The notes under the pieces are model-generated. The model had not been told where the DNA came from, ran no database searches, and saw nothing but the letters and a program-made list of their open reading frames with translations. 50,206 bases of DNA from Acidimicrobiales bacterium (GTDB taxonomy: Bacteria; Actinomycetota; Acidimicrobiia; Acidimicrobiales; CAIXPF01), in the NCBI GenBank assembly GCA_020846295.1, contig JADLEF010000108.1:1-50206 (forward strand), written 5' to 3'. Of the stretch, positions 15,589 through 25,800 are shown in pieces (position 1 is the first letter of the stretch; the number at the start of each line of letters is the position of its first letter). Position numbers and translations under genes: made by a program.

Positions 15589-16245
15589 TCAGCGGGGCAG
15601 CCGGAGGTCGAAGCGCATGTGCCAGCACGGCGCCGGATCGTTGGTCCCATCGGCGAAGAGCGAGGTGTTGGTGGCGATCACCTGCTGTGTGACCTGCCCG
15701 CTCGCGCCCTGGTAGTCCCCCGTACCGCCCAGTACGGGCCGGTAGGCGATCTGGTTGCGGTCGCTGGTCCCCTCCAGGCCGCCGGTGCTCAACATCGACG
15801 GAGGGAAGAGACGGTCAGGGGTGATGGCACCGAAGTACAGGCTTTGGGTGGTGATGGCGTGCGGCTCCGTGCGCAAGGCGTCGATCGTGCCGTAGCCGGA
15901 GCAGAACCAGCGGCCCAGGGTTCCCTCTTCGGTGGGTATGAACCCATCGCCCTTGATGGTGCCGACTGGATAGATCCAACCCTCGATGAGGAATGGCGCA
16001 CGGAAGTCGGCGTCATCGGCGGGGTTGGCACGCACCGCTTCCCGCCACAGCTCGCCGAGGCAGGCGACCTCGACATCGAGGGTGCGGTCTTTCCAGCGAG
16101 TGCCGCGCAGCAAGTTGGTCGCCAGCGCTCCCGCTGCTCCGCCCCCGAGGGCGACCCCGAGGAGCGCGAGCCCCTGCACAACGCGCCGACGGTCGAGACC
16201 CGCAGGGACGGCCGTTGGCGGAGGGCCAGGCGTGGGTGTGGTCAT
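15589..16245 (-). CDS. Tat-exported barrel protein, allene-oxide-cyclase-like
   Basis: 218 residues. The N-terminus has a twin-arginine signal (DRRRVVQG followed by LALLGVALGGGAAGALA), predicting folded export. The mature part is homologous to the lipoprotein at 11933-12556: TLDVEVA, EGWIYPVGT, GRWFCSGYG, TTQSLYFG and LGGTGDYQGASGQVTQ. The ATG overlaps the stop of the giant kinase/STAND gene by 4 nt (ATGA), so its synthesis is tied to that protein. A barrel that binds or cyclises a small hydrophobic molecule fits the fold, but this is inference. The family name itself is by motif recognition only. Confidence 0.65.
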   Translation of the reverse strand: MTTPTPGPPPTAVPAGLDRRRVVQGLALLGVALGGGAAGALATNLLRGTRWKDRTLDVEVACLGELWREAVRANPADDADFRAPFLIEGWIYPVGTIKGDGFIPTEEGTLGRWFCSGYGTIDALRTEPHAITTQSLYFGAITPDRLFPPSMLSTGGLEGTSDRNQIAYRPVLGGTGDYQGASGQVTQQVIATNTSLFADGTNDPAPCWHMRFDLRLPR

Positions 16246-19200
16246 TGTTCAAGGTGCTTTCTCGTGGTGTCGTACTGCGGACAGCTCGGCTGCACCGGTT
16301 CTGCGGCAGGGCCGATCTGGCGCCATTCATCGGCGGTGAGGTTCCTTCCCGCTGCCTCACAGGCGAGTCTGGGCCAGCTCGCCGGGTCGAGCTCCCAGCG
16401 GAGGATGCGCCCGGCGCTGCCACCCACCAACCACCGGCCGTTCGTCGATGCAGACGCGTTCCACGCCGGGTCGGACGGGAACGCTCCGCCGATCTGGCGG
16501 CCGGAGGCAACGTCCCACAGCCGGGCGGCGCCGTCGCTGGTGGTGATCAGGTAGCGGTCGTCCTCGCTGAACCACGGGCCCAGGTTGACGACAGAGCTCG
16601 CGGTGTTGCCCACGAAGGGCGCCGATCGTGGTTGGAGCGTCAACGCATCGCGCATCACCACGGATCCGTCGTCCCGCACGGTCGCGAGAAGCGTGCCGTC
16701 GTGAGAGTACTTGGCCTGGGCGATGTCGCCCCCCGCGGGGGACAGCACCTTGACCTCACCCGTGTCGAGCGACCATTCGAACGCAGCGCCGTTGCCGCTC
16801 ACTCCCAGGAACCGGCGTCCATCCGGATGCAGCGAGCCGGAGAAGAAGGTGCTGCCGTCGTGGGCACCGAGATCGGGCCGGTCGAAGCGTCGCAGCAGCG
16901 TCGGCTCAGGCCACGAGAAGACATCGATGTACCCGTCGAGGCTTGAGAGGATCAGCTGGCGTTCGTCGGCCGTGAGCCAGGCCTGAGGCACGCCACCGTC
17001 GTGCTCCCACGGCACCGTGGCCACCATGCGCTCGCTGCGGACGTCGAAGACCTCGATGCGGCGCGGGCGGGTGAAGGCGACGACGTAGCGATCACTGAAC
17101 GCCTGGGACATGTACTCCACCGATGGCACTGCGATCGGGGCGCTGTCGGTTCCGCCTTGTGCGTCGACTCCGAGGCGCCAGAGGTTCCAGTCGAACGGTG
17201 TGGATGCACTCCTCATGCCGATGGCGCCGTCGTCGGTGATGGCGAGCTCGCCTACCGGGGAGGTGCCCACCGTTCGGGCCAAGGTGCGGTCGCCGTCGCG
17301 GGCGATCAGCGCGATCCCGTCTGGTCCTGATGCGGCTATGCGGTCGCCGTCGAAGGACAGCGCCAGATCGCTGATCTCTGGGAGATGGGTGTCGAAGCCG
17401 GACTCTGTGGTCGCGCCGGGCCCACCGTCCACGTCGGTCGATTCCACGAGGCCGCCGCGGAACACCGACACGACGAGCGAGCCGCGGAGCTCCACCGGCT
17501 TGTCCACGAAGTCCATCGAAGCGGTCGATGCTCGGTTGGCCAGCGGGTGCAGGGCCACCTCGCCGCCGTCCGTCGGGTCGATGATCCTGACCGACTCGCG
17601 GTCCACCGCCAGCAGGCGCCGGGAACCTCCGACGTCGGCGAAACCGACCGCCGCACCGACGCTCACGCTGACGATCCCGCCGCTGCTCTTGGTCAGCGCG
17701 GTCGAGCTGAGCCGGCGACCGGCGGACGGGTCCCAGGTGCGCACCGATCCCCAACCTGTGCTCGCCAGCACGGCGCCGTCCGTGGCGAAGGCGAGCGCCG
17801 CCACGCCGCGCACCGCACTGGCCGGGACATGGGGCACGACCTCGCTCACCGCGCCGGAGAGTCCGAGCTCGGCGACGGTGTGCTCTGGGTGAGCCGACCA
17901 GGAGGTGACCAGAGCCGATGAAGTCGTTTCGACCATCAGGACGTCCCCGTTGCGCTCGCCGATGGCCAGCCTGGCGCTGTCGGGGGAGAACGCCAATGCT
18001 TGCACCGATGAGCGAACGTCGAGTCGGCGCGGCTCGAAGGAGGGATCCTCGAGGTCGACGATCGCGGCCCCGCCTTCGAAGCCGACCGCGAGCCAGCGCT
18101 GATCCGGGCTCACCGCCAGGACACGAGCTGATCGCAGGGCGATGCTGCGCTGCAAGCCACCTCGTTCATCGAAGAGGTCGATCGCCTCGTCGCGGGCGCC
18201 GAGCAGACGCGAGTCTCCCAGCCACGTCACCGCGTCGTAGCGACCGCCATTGCCGAGGTAGCCGAGCACGTCGCCCATGCCGACGAGCACGCGCTGCAGC
18301 GCGCCGAGCGATCCGACCGACGGCTCGCGGCGGTGGGCTTCGGCCGCCAGCAACAGCGCCACACGACGGTTGGTGGAGACCAGCTGCGCTGCGTCGGAGA
18401 TCAACCGGCGCGTCTCCGCCTCGGTAGCGGCGAGCGTGGCGACCTCGGCGGCATGGCGGGCGCGGGTTTGCTGTTGCAGGGCCAGCCCACCGGCGATGAT
18501 CGCCAGAGCGGCGACACCGGCCACGAGGACGAGCAGCCGGCGCAGCCGCCGGTTCTGTTGCACCTGCTGGCGCAGATGTCGTTCCTCGGCTTCCTGTTCA
18601 GCCCGGCGGGCGGCGAGCGACGCTTCGAGGAAGTCTCGCTCGAGCTCATTGAGCTCGCTCGGCTGGCGCGCTTGCCACTCCTCGGCGGCGTGGAGCCGCG
18701 CCCCCCGGTAGAGCTCGCCGGCGTCGCAGCCGGCGTTGGCCCAAGCGAGCGCCGCCGTGGTCAGGTGCCGATGGATGCGCAGCGCGGCTCGGTCCTCGTC
18801 GAGCCACTCCCGCAACTGTGGCCAGCGGCGGATGAGGGCTTCGTGGGCCACCTCGACGGTTGGCTCGCGCGTGGCCGGATCGTGGTCGAACGACAGCAGC
18901 CGCGCCGTGCCGTAGGACGCGATGGCCTGGGTCGTGTGTTCGTCGTCGGACAACTCGGAGCGGCGGACACGCCGACGTGTGTCTTCGGACCCTTCGCCGA
19001 AGGTGACCAAGCGAAGGAACATCCGCCTGATGGCATGCTGGCGATCCGGCTCGGCGTCGGCATAGAGCGCGTCGGCTCGTGAGTGCAACGCACCGGTCAG
19101 GCCGCCGAGATGCTCGTACGCCGCGTTGGTGAGCACCCGGCCAGATCGGTGGTCGAACAGTTCCGCCAACGCGTACTGCAGCAGGGGAAGCGCCCCGGGT

Positions 19201-21497
19201 TCTGAGGCGACATCGGTGAGCACTCGAGCGACGAGCCCGGGCTCGAACTCGAACCCGATGCGTTCCGCCGGGGCGGTGATGGCCCGCTCGAGCTCATCGG
19301 CCGCCAGAGGGGTGATGGTGACCGTCGAACGGCTCATGAGCGCAGCGAACGCAGGATGCCGCAATGGGCGGTCGTAGAAGTCGGCCCGCAGCGTCAACAC
19401 AACTCGGAGCGGGCTCTCTTCGCTCGTCAGGGCGTGGGTCAACCGATCGAGGAAGCGCGTGCGCTCGCCCTGGTCCTCGACGTGGGTGAACAGTTCTTCG
19501 AACTGGTCGATCACCAAGAGCAGTGCTGCAGGCTGCTCGCCGAGCACGCGTCGCACCCCGTCGAGCACCCCGGACGGTCCGGCCTCGAGCTGCTCGCGCA
19601 GTTGCAGATGGGGCGAGCTCGCCACACGGAGCAAGGCCCGCTCCAACTCCTCGAAGGGCGCCGTTCCAGGCACCATCGTCGTGACGTACCACCGGGAGGA
19701 ACCAGCCACGCCGTCATCGCGCAGAGCGGGCAGAAGGCCGGCGTTGATGACCGAGGACTTGCCGGAGCCGGAGGGGCCGACCAGTGCCAGCAGACGGGAA
19801 TGGGGGCTCTCGGCTGCGAGTCGCTCGAGCAGGTCATCGACCAGCCGCTCGCGTCCATGGAAGTCGGCGGCGTCGGCCTCGTCGAACGCCAGGAGGCCCT
19901 TGTAGGGATTTCTGGTGATCGACGGCGGCGTACCGGCGGGCTGCGCGATGCGCTCGGCGGCCGCCGCCTTGACCGGTCCGCCCTCGCCGCGTGTCGCCGC
20001 TTCGGTCAACGCGGCGACGAAGGCGTTGATGGTGGAGAACCTCGAGGAGGGCTGCTGCGCCAGGGCCGCGGCGATCACCGAATCGACCGCGGTCGGAACG
20101 TCCGATCGGTAGTCGCGCACCCGTGCCAAACGAGTAGGAACGACTCCGGTGAGGACCTCGAACAGGACAGCGGCAAGGGCATACACATCCGCGCTGGGCT
20201 CAACGGCAACTCCGCTGAGCTGCTCAGGGGCCGCGTAGGCGGGTGACCCCACCGAACTGCGTGGATCCATCTCGGCGGCGGACACCGAGAGCGCGACGCC
20301 GAAATCTGCGAGGTAGGCGTGGCCCTCCTCGTCGAGCAGCACGTTCTCGGGCTTGATATCACGATGTACCACGCCCGCTTCATGGGCGAAGGCCAACGCA
20401 GAGCCGACCTCGCGGGCCATCGCTATCGCCCACGGCAGGGGCTGCGGCCGCGAAGCGATCGTCTGCGCCAATGAACCACCGCGCATCCACCGCATGACCA
20501 GGCACGCCGAATCCGGTTCTCGCCAGTAGTCGTAGAGCGGACCGATGTGCGGATGCTCCAGCCGGGCCACCAGGTGGGCCTCGGCCTCGAATCGGCGGAT
20601 GAACTCCGCCCGGTTCGCCAGCCGGGCGTGGATCCGCTTGATCGCGACCTCGCGACGCACTGACGGCTGGAGACCTCGGTAGACCGCAGCGTAGGCGCCC
20701 TCACCGATGAGCTCGAGCACGGTGTAGCACCGCAACGGCAGATGCTCCGACGCGGTCACCGGCGACGGCGGCAGCAACCGAGCACCGGCCGAGCCGACCG
20801 CGATCGTGGCCTCCAATGCTCGGAGATCACTGCTCGGTTCGAGCCCGAGGTCGGTGGCCAACCGGTTGCGGAAGGCCTGGTACACGCGCAGCGATTCGGC
20901 CTGGCGCCCGCCACCGTGGAGGGCCAACATCAACAGACGGTGCGTGCGCTCGCGCAACGGTGCCAGCGCTGCTGCGCCTTCCAGTTCGACGACGGCGTCA
21001 GCAAACCGTTCTGCAGCGATCAGGCGGTCCCCGAGCTCGTCCGCTGTGCGAGCGCGCAGCTCGATCAACCGGGCTGCTGACGGCCGAGCCCATTCCTCAT
21101 GTTCGAACCCAGCCAGCACCACCCCGGTCGGCCACAAGCGCAGCGCCGCGGTCAACGACGCGATGTCGTCCATCGCAGCGAGCTCGGCAAACCCGCTGGC
21201 GTCGACGTCGCCAGGGTCGACCACCAGTCGATAGCCACCGCCTCGCCCCAGGACGGTCGCCGATCCCCCGAGCGTCGAGCGCAAGCGCGACACATACGAA
21301 CGCAACGTCTCCCTCGGATCGGCCGGATAGTCGCCGTCAGCCCAAACCGCGTCGACGACGCTGGTCGTATCGACGAGAGCGTTCGGCGTCAGGGCGAGCA
21401 CACCCAGCAGCCGACGTTGACGGGGGCCGCCGAGCTCGACGGTCATCCCGTCGACCTCCGCTTCCACCGGCCCCAGCAGCCGCACCCTGAACGCCAC
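16242..21497 (-). CDS. SARP-type regulator fused to Ser/Thr kinase, nSTAND NTPase and WD40 propeller
   Basis: About 1750 residues. Order: OmpR-type winged helix (~3-95, RQRRLLGVLALTPNALVD, ETLRSYVSRLR); BTAD helices (~98-236, ERTHRLLMLALHGGGRQAES); complete kinase (~257-500: GEGAYAAVYRG, VAIKRI, HRDIKPENVLL, LADFGVA, AAPEQL); nSTAND NTPase (~528-920: NPYKGLLAF, Walker A GPSGSGKSS, Walker B LLLVIDQFEELF); a transmembrane helix (~987-1007); WD-type propeller (~1070-1725). The GTG at 21497 has a strong GGAGGGGAGGGG leader; ATG 21530 is the alternative. With both DNA-binding domain and kinase on the cytosolic side, the propeller may be outside, sensing an exported ligand. It heads the operon. Confidence 0.85.
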   Translation of the reverse strand: MAFRVRLLGPVEAEVDGMTVELGGPRQRRLLGVLALTPNALVDTTSVVDAVWADGDYPADPRETLRSYVSRLRSTLGGSATVLGRGGGYRLVVDPGDVDASGFAELAAMDDIASLTAALRLWPTGVVLAGFEHEEWARPSAARLIELRARTADELGDRLIAAERFADAVVELEGAAALAPLRERTHRLLMLALHGGGRQAESLRVYQAFRNRLATDLGLEPSSDLRALEATIAVGSAGARLLPPSPVTASEHLPLRCYTVLELIGEGAYAAVYRGLQPSVRREVAIKRIHARLANRAEFIRRFEAEAHLVARLEHPHIGPLYDYWREPDSACLVMRWMRGGSLAQTIASRPQPLPWAIAMAREVGSALAFAHEAGVVHRDIKPENVLLDEEGHAYLADFGVALSVSAAEMDPRSSVGSPAYAAPEQLSGVAVEPSADVYALAAVLFEVLTGVVPTRLARVRDYRSDVPTAVDSVIAAALAQQPSSRFSTINAFVAALTEAATRGEGGPVKAAAAERIAQPAGTPPSITRNPYKGLLAFDEADAADFHGRERLVDDLLERLAAESPHSRLLALVGPSGSGKSSVINAGLLPALRDDGVAGSSRWYVTTMVPGTAPFEELERALLRVASSPHLQLREQLEAGPSGVLDGVRRVLGEQPAALLLVIDQFEELFTHVEDQGERTRFLDRLTHALTSEESPLRVVLTLRADFYDRPLRHPAFAALMSRSTVTITPLAADELERAITAPAERIGFEFEPGLVARVLTDVASEPGALPLLQYALAELFDHRSGRVLTNAAYEHLGGLTGALHSRADALYADAEPDRQHAIRRMFLRLVTFGEGSEDTRRRVRRSELSDDEHTTQAIASYGTARLLSFDHDPATREPTVEVAHEALIRRWPQLREWLDEDRAALRIHRHLTTAALAWANAGCDAGELYRGARLHAAEEWQARQPSELNELERDFLEASLAARRAEQEAEERHLRQQVQQNRRLRRLLVLVAGVAALAIIAGGLALQQQTRARHAAEVATLAATEAETRRLISDAAQLVSTNRRVALLLAAEAHRREPSVGSLGALQRVLVGMGDVLGYLGNGGRYDAVTWLGDSRLLGARDEAIDLFDERGGLQRSIALRSARVLAVSPDQRWLAVGFEGGAAIVDLEDPSFEPRRLDVRSSVQALAFSPDSARLAIGERNGDVLMVETTSSALVTSWSAHPEHTVAELGLSGAVSEVVPHVPASAVRGVAALAFATDGAVLASTGWGSVRTWDPSAGRRLSSTALTKSSGGIVSVSVGAAVGFADVGGSRRLLAVDRESVRIIDPTDGGEVALHPLANRASTASMDFVDKPVELRGSLVVSVFRGGLVESTDVDGGPGATTESGFDTHLPEISDLALSFDGDRIAASGPDGIALIARDGDRTLARTVGTSPVGELAITDDGAIGMRSASTPFDWNLWRLGVDAQGGTDSAPIAVPSVEYMSQAFSDRYVVAFTRPRRIEVFDVRSERMVATVPWEHDGGVPQAWLTADERQLILSSLDGYIDVFSWPEPTLLRRFDRPDLGAHDGSTFFSGSLHPDGRRFLGVSGNGAAFEWSLDTGEVKVLSPAGGDIAQAKYSHDGTLLATVRDDGSVVMRDALTLQPRSAPFVGNTASSVVNLGPWFSEDDRYLITTSDGAARLWDVASGRQIGGAFPSDPAWNASASTNGRWLVGGSAGRILRWELDPASWPRLACEAAGRNLTADEWRQIGPAAEPVQPSCPQYDTTRKHLEQ

Positions 21498-21967
21498 GCC
21501 CCTCCCCTCCGACCGCGCCCCGTCGGCCATCTGATGCTGCGCATCTTCGTGACGACGGGTTGCGAAAACCTGACAACCGACCGAAGGCGCAGGTGACCGG
21601 CCTTGCGGGCGGCGGTGACCAGCGCAGCCCCGGTCGCTGCCGTGCTGAGTCTGCCAGCTTCAGCGACGAGGGACTTGGCTCCGTTGCAGCAGGCTCGATG
21701 GCTTCGGGTGGACGAGGCGACGAGTTCGCCAGTGGCTGCCTGCATGGAGCGAATCGGGATCGACTCGGAGGTCTGCGCGCCGCGGCACCGCGAGGAATGG
21801 GCGGGGGACTGAGGGGTTTGAGGAGGGCCGAGTGCCGGCCGATTGATTGCGCAGCGCTCGTCGAGTTGTTGGATCGTGCGCTCCCTGTGGTCTACGACCG
21901 TGCGACCGCCAGCGAGCGCCCGCACCGCTAGCATTGCTGTCACTGATGGATGGTGTTTGGGGGTGTC
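21498..21967. other. 470-nt intergenic between divergent genes
   Basis: Holds the 5' region of the giant regulator and of the vapBC remnant. Short ORFs on both strands match nothing recognised. No tRNA, repeat or strong hairpin was seen. Confidence 0.5.
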
Positions 21968-22429
21968 ATGGCGACGTTGACGATTCGGGATCTGGATGAG
22001 GGGTTGCGGGCGAGTTTGCGGGTGCGTGCTGCTCGGCATGGCCGGTCGATGGAGGCCGAGGTGCGGGAGATCCTGCGGGCGGCGTTGGCGGTGCCGGATG
22101 CTGGTGAGCCGCTGGGTTCGCGGGTGCGGCAGCGGTTTGCTGAGATCGGTGGGGTCGAGCTCGAGGTGCCGGGGCGCGTCGAGGGTCCGCAGGCTGGGAA
22201 TTGTTGTGATCGTGTTGCACACCAACGTGGTTTCGGAGTTGATGCGACCGGCGCCGGCGCCGGCGCAGGTGATGGTGGCGTGGGTCGACGCTCAACCGGC
22301 GACCGAGATGTTCCTCACCGCGGTGACCGTGGCCGAGTTGCTGTACGGGGTCGGCCGGCTTGCCGACGGGGCGCGCAAGACCGACCTCGCCAGTCGGGTC
22401 GAAGCGATGCTGGCCGAAGACTTCAATGA
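21968..22429 (+). CDS. vapB: VapB/FitA-type antitoxin with frameshifted C-terminus
   Basis: The first ~75 residues are a typical FitA/VapB ribbon-helix-helix antitoxin: MATLTIRDLDEGLRASLRVR, then HGRSMEAEVREILRAAL, then GSRVRQRFAEIGGVELEVP. These proteins normally end after ~80 residues with a stop overlapping the toxin start. That TGA (GTGA at 22206-22209) is present but in another frame, so the reading frame runs 80 codons into vapC. A net one-base indel just before 22195 explains this. DNA binding may survive; the C-terminal toxin-binding tail probably does not. Confidence 0.8.
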   Translation: MATLTIRDLDEGLRASLRVRAARHGRSMEAEVREILRAALAVPDAGEPLGSRVRQRFAEIGGVELEVPGRVEGPQAGNCCDRVAHQRGFGVDATGAGAGAGDGGVGRRSTGDRDVPHRGDRGRVAVRGRPACRRGAQDRPRQSGRSDAGRRLQ

Positions 22430-22634
22430 CCGCGTCCTCGTGTTCGACCGCGATGCGGCGGCGCACTGGGCGGACATCGTTGTGCGCCGAGAACGGGCGG
22501 GTCGGCCGATCAGCATGGCTGACGCCCAGATCGCGGCGATCTGCCGGAGCCACAACGCTGTGCTCGCGACCCGCAACGTCAGCGACTTCGAAGACACCGG
22601 CCTCACGATCGCCAACCCATGGGATGCGTCCTAA
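22206..22634 (+). CDS. vapC: VapC/FitB-type PIN-domain toxin with a catalytic Asp changed to His
   Basis: About 142 residues with PIN order: VIVLHTNVVSELMRP, FLTAVTVAELLYGV (Glu), and MADAQIAAICRSHNAVLATRNVSDF (both late Asp). In PIN RNases the first block reads LDTNVVSEL, its Asp binding the catalytic metal. Here the codon is CAC, giving LHTN. A toxin lacking this Asp is expected to be inactive. Otherwise the protein is full length. Start GTG 22206, overlapping the lost antitoxin stop. Confidence 0.85.
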   Translation: MIVLHTNVVSELMRPAPAPAQVMVAWVDAQPATEMFLTAVTVAELLYGVGRLADGARKTDLASRVEAMLAEDFNDRVLVFDRDAAAHWADIVVRRERAGRPISMADAQIAAICRSHNAVLATRNVSDFEDTGLTIANPWDAS

Positions 22635-22832
22635 ACCCCCGACGCAACCACGCTCCGTGATCGACCTGTGAACGCAGCGGGTCCCGGGTCCTGGGTCGCT
22701 CGCTGGTCCAGTGCGGATGAAACCAACGGCGCTCGATGTCGAGACCGCGGCGGGCAAGCGCGGTGCCGCGGTGTGGGCGAGACTGGGCCGCAGGCGCTGC
22801 TCTCGCGCGTCGTTTCGGTCCCAGGAGGGTGG

Positions 22833-25800
22833 ATGGCTGGAACCTCACCGTTCGTCGGTCGGGGGCAGGAGCTCGACAGGTTGGGTCGACTCGAGCTCGG
22901 GACGGGACAGTGTCGCGGCGTGCTGCTGGTCGGTGAGGCCGGCGTGGGCAAGACGCGCTTGCTCGAGGAGCACCTCGGCCGGGCGGCGTCGAACGGGGCG
23001 GGCACCCGGCTGGTGGCGGCGACGGGGTCTTCGACGGCGGTGCCGCTCGGCTGTCTTGCCGATCTGCTCGCTCCGCGCCTCGCAGGTGGGGTGCCGCCCG
23101 ATTCGTTGTTCCATGAGGCCGTTGCCGCGTTGCTGTCCGATGCGACGGCGCACGATCGGTGGCTGCTCGCCGTCGACGATCTCCCGAAGCTCGACGATCA
23201 GTCGGCCGCCGCGCTGCACCAGGTGTTGGTCACGACGGGTTCGTCGTTCGTGGCGACGGCGAGAACAGGCGAGGAGCTCCCCGCTGCGTTCGACGCGCTG
23301 TGGCGTGCCGGCAGCATGGAGCTGGTCACCGTCGGGGTGCTCGCCGACCGGGACATCGCCACCCTCGTGCGATCAGAGGTCGACGGTGCAGTGGAGGGCG
23401 ACGCCCACCACCGGCTCGTGCAGCTCGCCGCAGGCAACCCGCTCGCGTTGCGGGAGTTGATGGCAAGCGCCCGCGAGACGGGAAGCCTGCAGCGGCAGGA
23501 AGGTCGGTGGGTGCTCCGCGACGGCTTCCAAACCGGCCTCCAGGTCACCGCGCTGGTCGATCAGCGGCTGGCCAAGGTCGACCCGACGCTGCGCCATGCG
23601 TTGGAGTTGGTCGCCATGGCGGAACCGCTGCCGCTCGAGGTGCTCTGGCAGCTGGTCGACCCTGCGACCACCGATGAGCTCGTCGAGCGGTCCTTCGCCT
23701 CGCTCGATGCGTCGGCCACCGCGTTGCGCTGTGGCCACCCGCTCGTCGCCGAGGTGCTGCGGACCCAGCTGCCTCCCGGGCGGCGTCGCCGGCTCTCGGC
23801 CCAGCTGCTGTCCGCCCTGCCGTCCGACCCGCACGGTCCGTTGCTGCTTCGCAGGGCACGCTTGGTCCTCGACGCCGGGGAGACGGCCGAGCTCGGCCTG
23901 CTCGCCGACGCGGCCAAGGCCGCACGCCATGTCGGTGATCGACCGTTGGCCGGCCGCCTGACGGCCGCGGTGCTCGACGCCGCTCGAGCGGACGACGAGA
24001 CGCGGCCGGCGGCAGCGAGCGCGGCGTTGACCGACGCGTTGCTTCGCTTCGAAGGCGGTTCGAGCCCGGTGGAGGTGTTCCCCGCTGCGCTCGGTTGGGC
24101 GCGCACCGACGAGGAGCTCCTGGCCGTCATCACCGAGTGGACGTGGGCGACCTTGTTCACCCAGGGCCCGCAGGCGGCGGAACAGGTGATCGCCGAGCAG
24201 ACGGCGAACCTTCGCAACCGCATCGCCCGGCTGTGGGCGGAGGCGACCGCCGCCACGGTGGTCGGCTATGCCGGCCGGTGGGCGACCGCCCGCGAACGGG
24301 CATCTGCGATCGCCGAGGAGTTGCGGCCGGATGACCCGGTCCGTCTGCAACTGACGGTGCGAACCCTGCTGGCGATGGCCGGTGGGTTCGACGGCAGCGG
24401 GGAGACGGCGCTGACCAACGGCGAGGCGGCACAACAGCTCTTCGAGTGGCAGCCGGTCATCCCCATCACCCAAGCGATCTGCGGGATCGTCGGTCGCCTC
24501 TACGGTGTCGCCCAGCTCCGAGGCTTCGACGTCATGGCCGGCCAAGCACGCGAGCTGACGCAACGGAGCCTGACCGGCGACGCGTACGCCGACTACGCCG
24601 GCGTGTTCCCCGGGGTGGTCGGCAACAACGCGGTGAGCTTCGCGGTGCTCACCAGCAGGACCAGAGACGAGGCAGAAGAAGCGGTGCGCCTCCTGCGATG
24701 GCGAGACCCGTGCGGCGTGCTGTCACTGTCGGTCGGGGCCAGAGGGCTGTTCGCGGCACTCTGCGGTGACCTCTCGGTCGCCGAGGAGCTCCTGGACGGC
24801 TACGACGACGAGTTCCGCCGCACCGAGACGAAGACGACCGTGCTCGCCGATCGCGGCAGGGCCTGGCTCGCCTACCAGCGCGGCGACCGCACAGCCGCGT
24901 TCGAATGGGCGGAAGAGGCGTGGGCGGCGTCGTGGGTCCGTGCCGATGTGGCGGCGTGGGCGGCGCCGGCGGCGCACGACCTCGCCCGTTTCGGACGACC
25001 GGAGCTCGCCATCGACCGGCTGCGAGCCACTGCCGGCCGGCTGTGCACACCGCTCGGCGACGCCCTGCTGGCTCACGCCGAGGCGCTGGCCAAGGCCGAC
25101 TCGATCGCCATCGAAGCTGCGGCCGCTGCGCTCGAAGGAGCGGGTGCGACCGGATTGTGCGGCGAAGCGCTCCTCCACGCGGCGGCGGTCGCCGCCGGTG
25201 ACCGGGCGGCGGCGTTGCAGCGGCGGGCCGCCCGCACGCTGGAGGGCAGCTTGCTCGATTCCCCTGTGGTGCGGACGATGCGGGCCGCCATGGCCGGCCC
25301 GATCTCGCCGCAGGGGGGCACGTCGCTGACGATCGCACGGGCCGGGCGGGGGTGGCTGCTCGACGACGGTACGGCGAGGGTCACCGTTCGTGGGCTCGCC
25401 GGCTTCGGCTACCTGGCGACGCTGGTGTCCAATCCGGACACCGATGTCCGGGCCGCCACGCTGGTGAACGGCGTCCACCTCGAGCGACCGTCGGCCCAGC
25501 CCGTGCTCGACGACGAGGCGAGGCGGACGCTGCAGGCCCGTGGCCGGGCCATCATCGACGAGCTGGCCCGAGCGCGCCGACGTGGCGCACAACACGACAT
25601 CGCGCGCCTCGAGGACGAGGCCGAAGCGATCGCCACCGCGCTCACCCAGGCGAGCGGCGCGCAGGGCAGGCATCGAGGGTTCGTCGATCACGACGAACGT
25701 GCCCGCACCTCGGTGCAGAAGGCCATCAGACGAGCGATCGACGAACTGGCGGACGCTCAGCCCGCCTTGGCCGCCCACCTCGCCGAGCGTGTCACCACTG

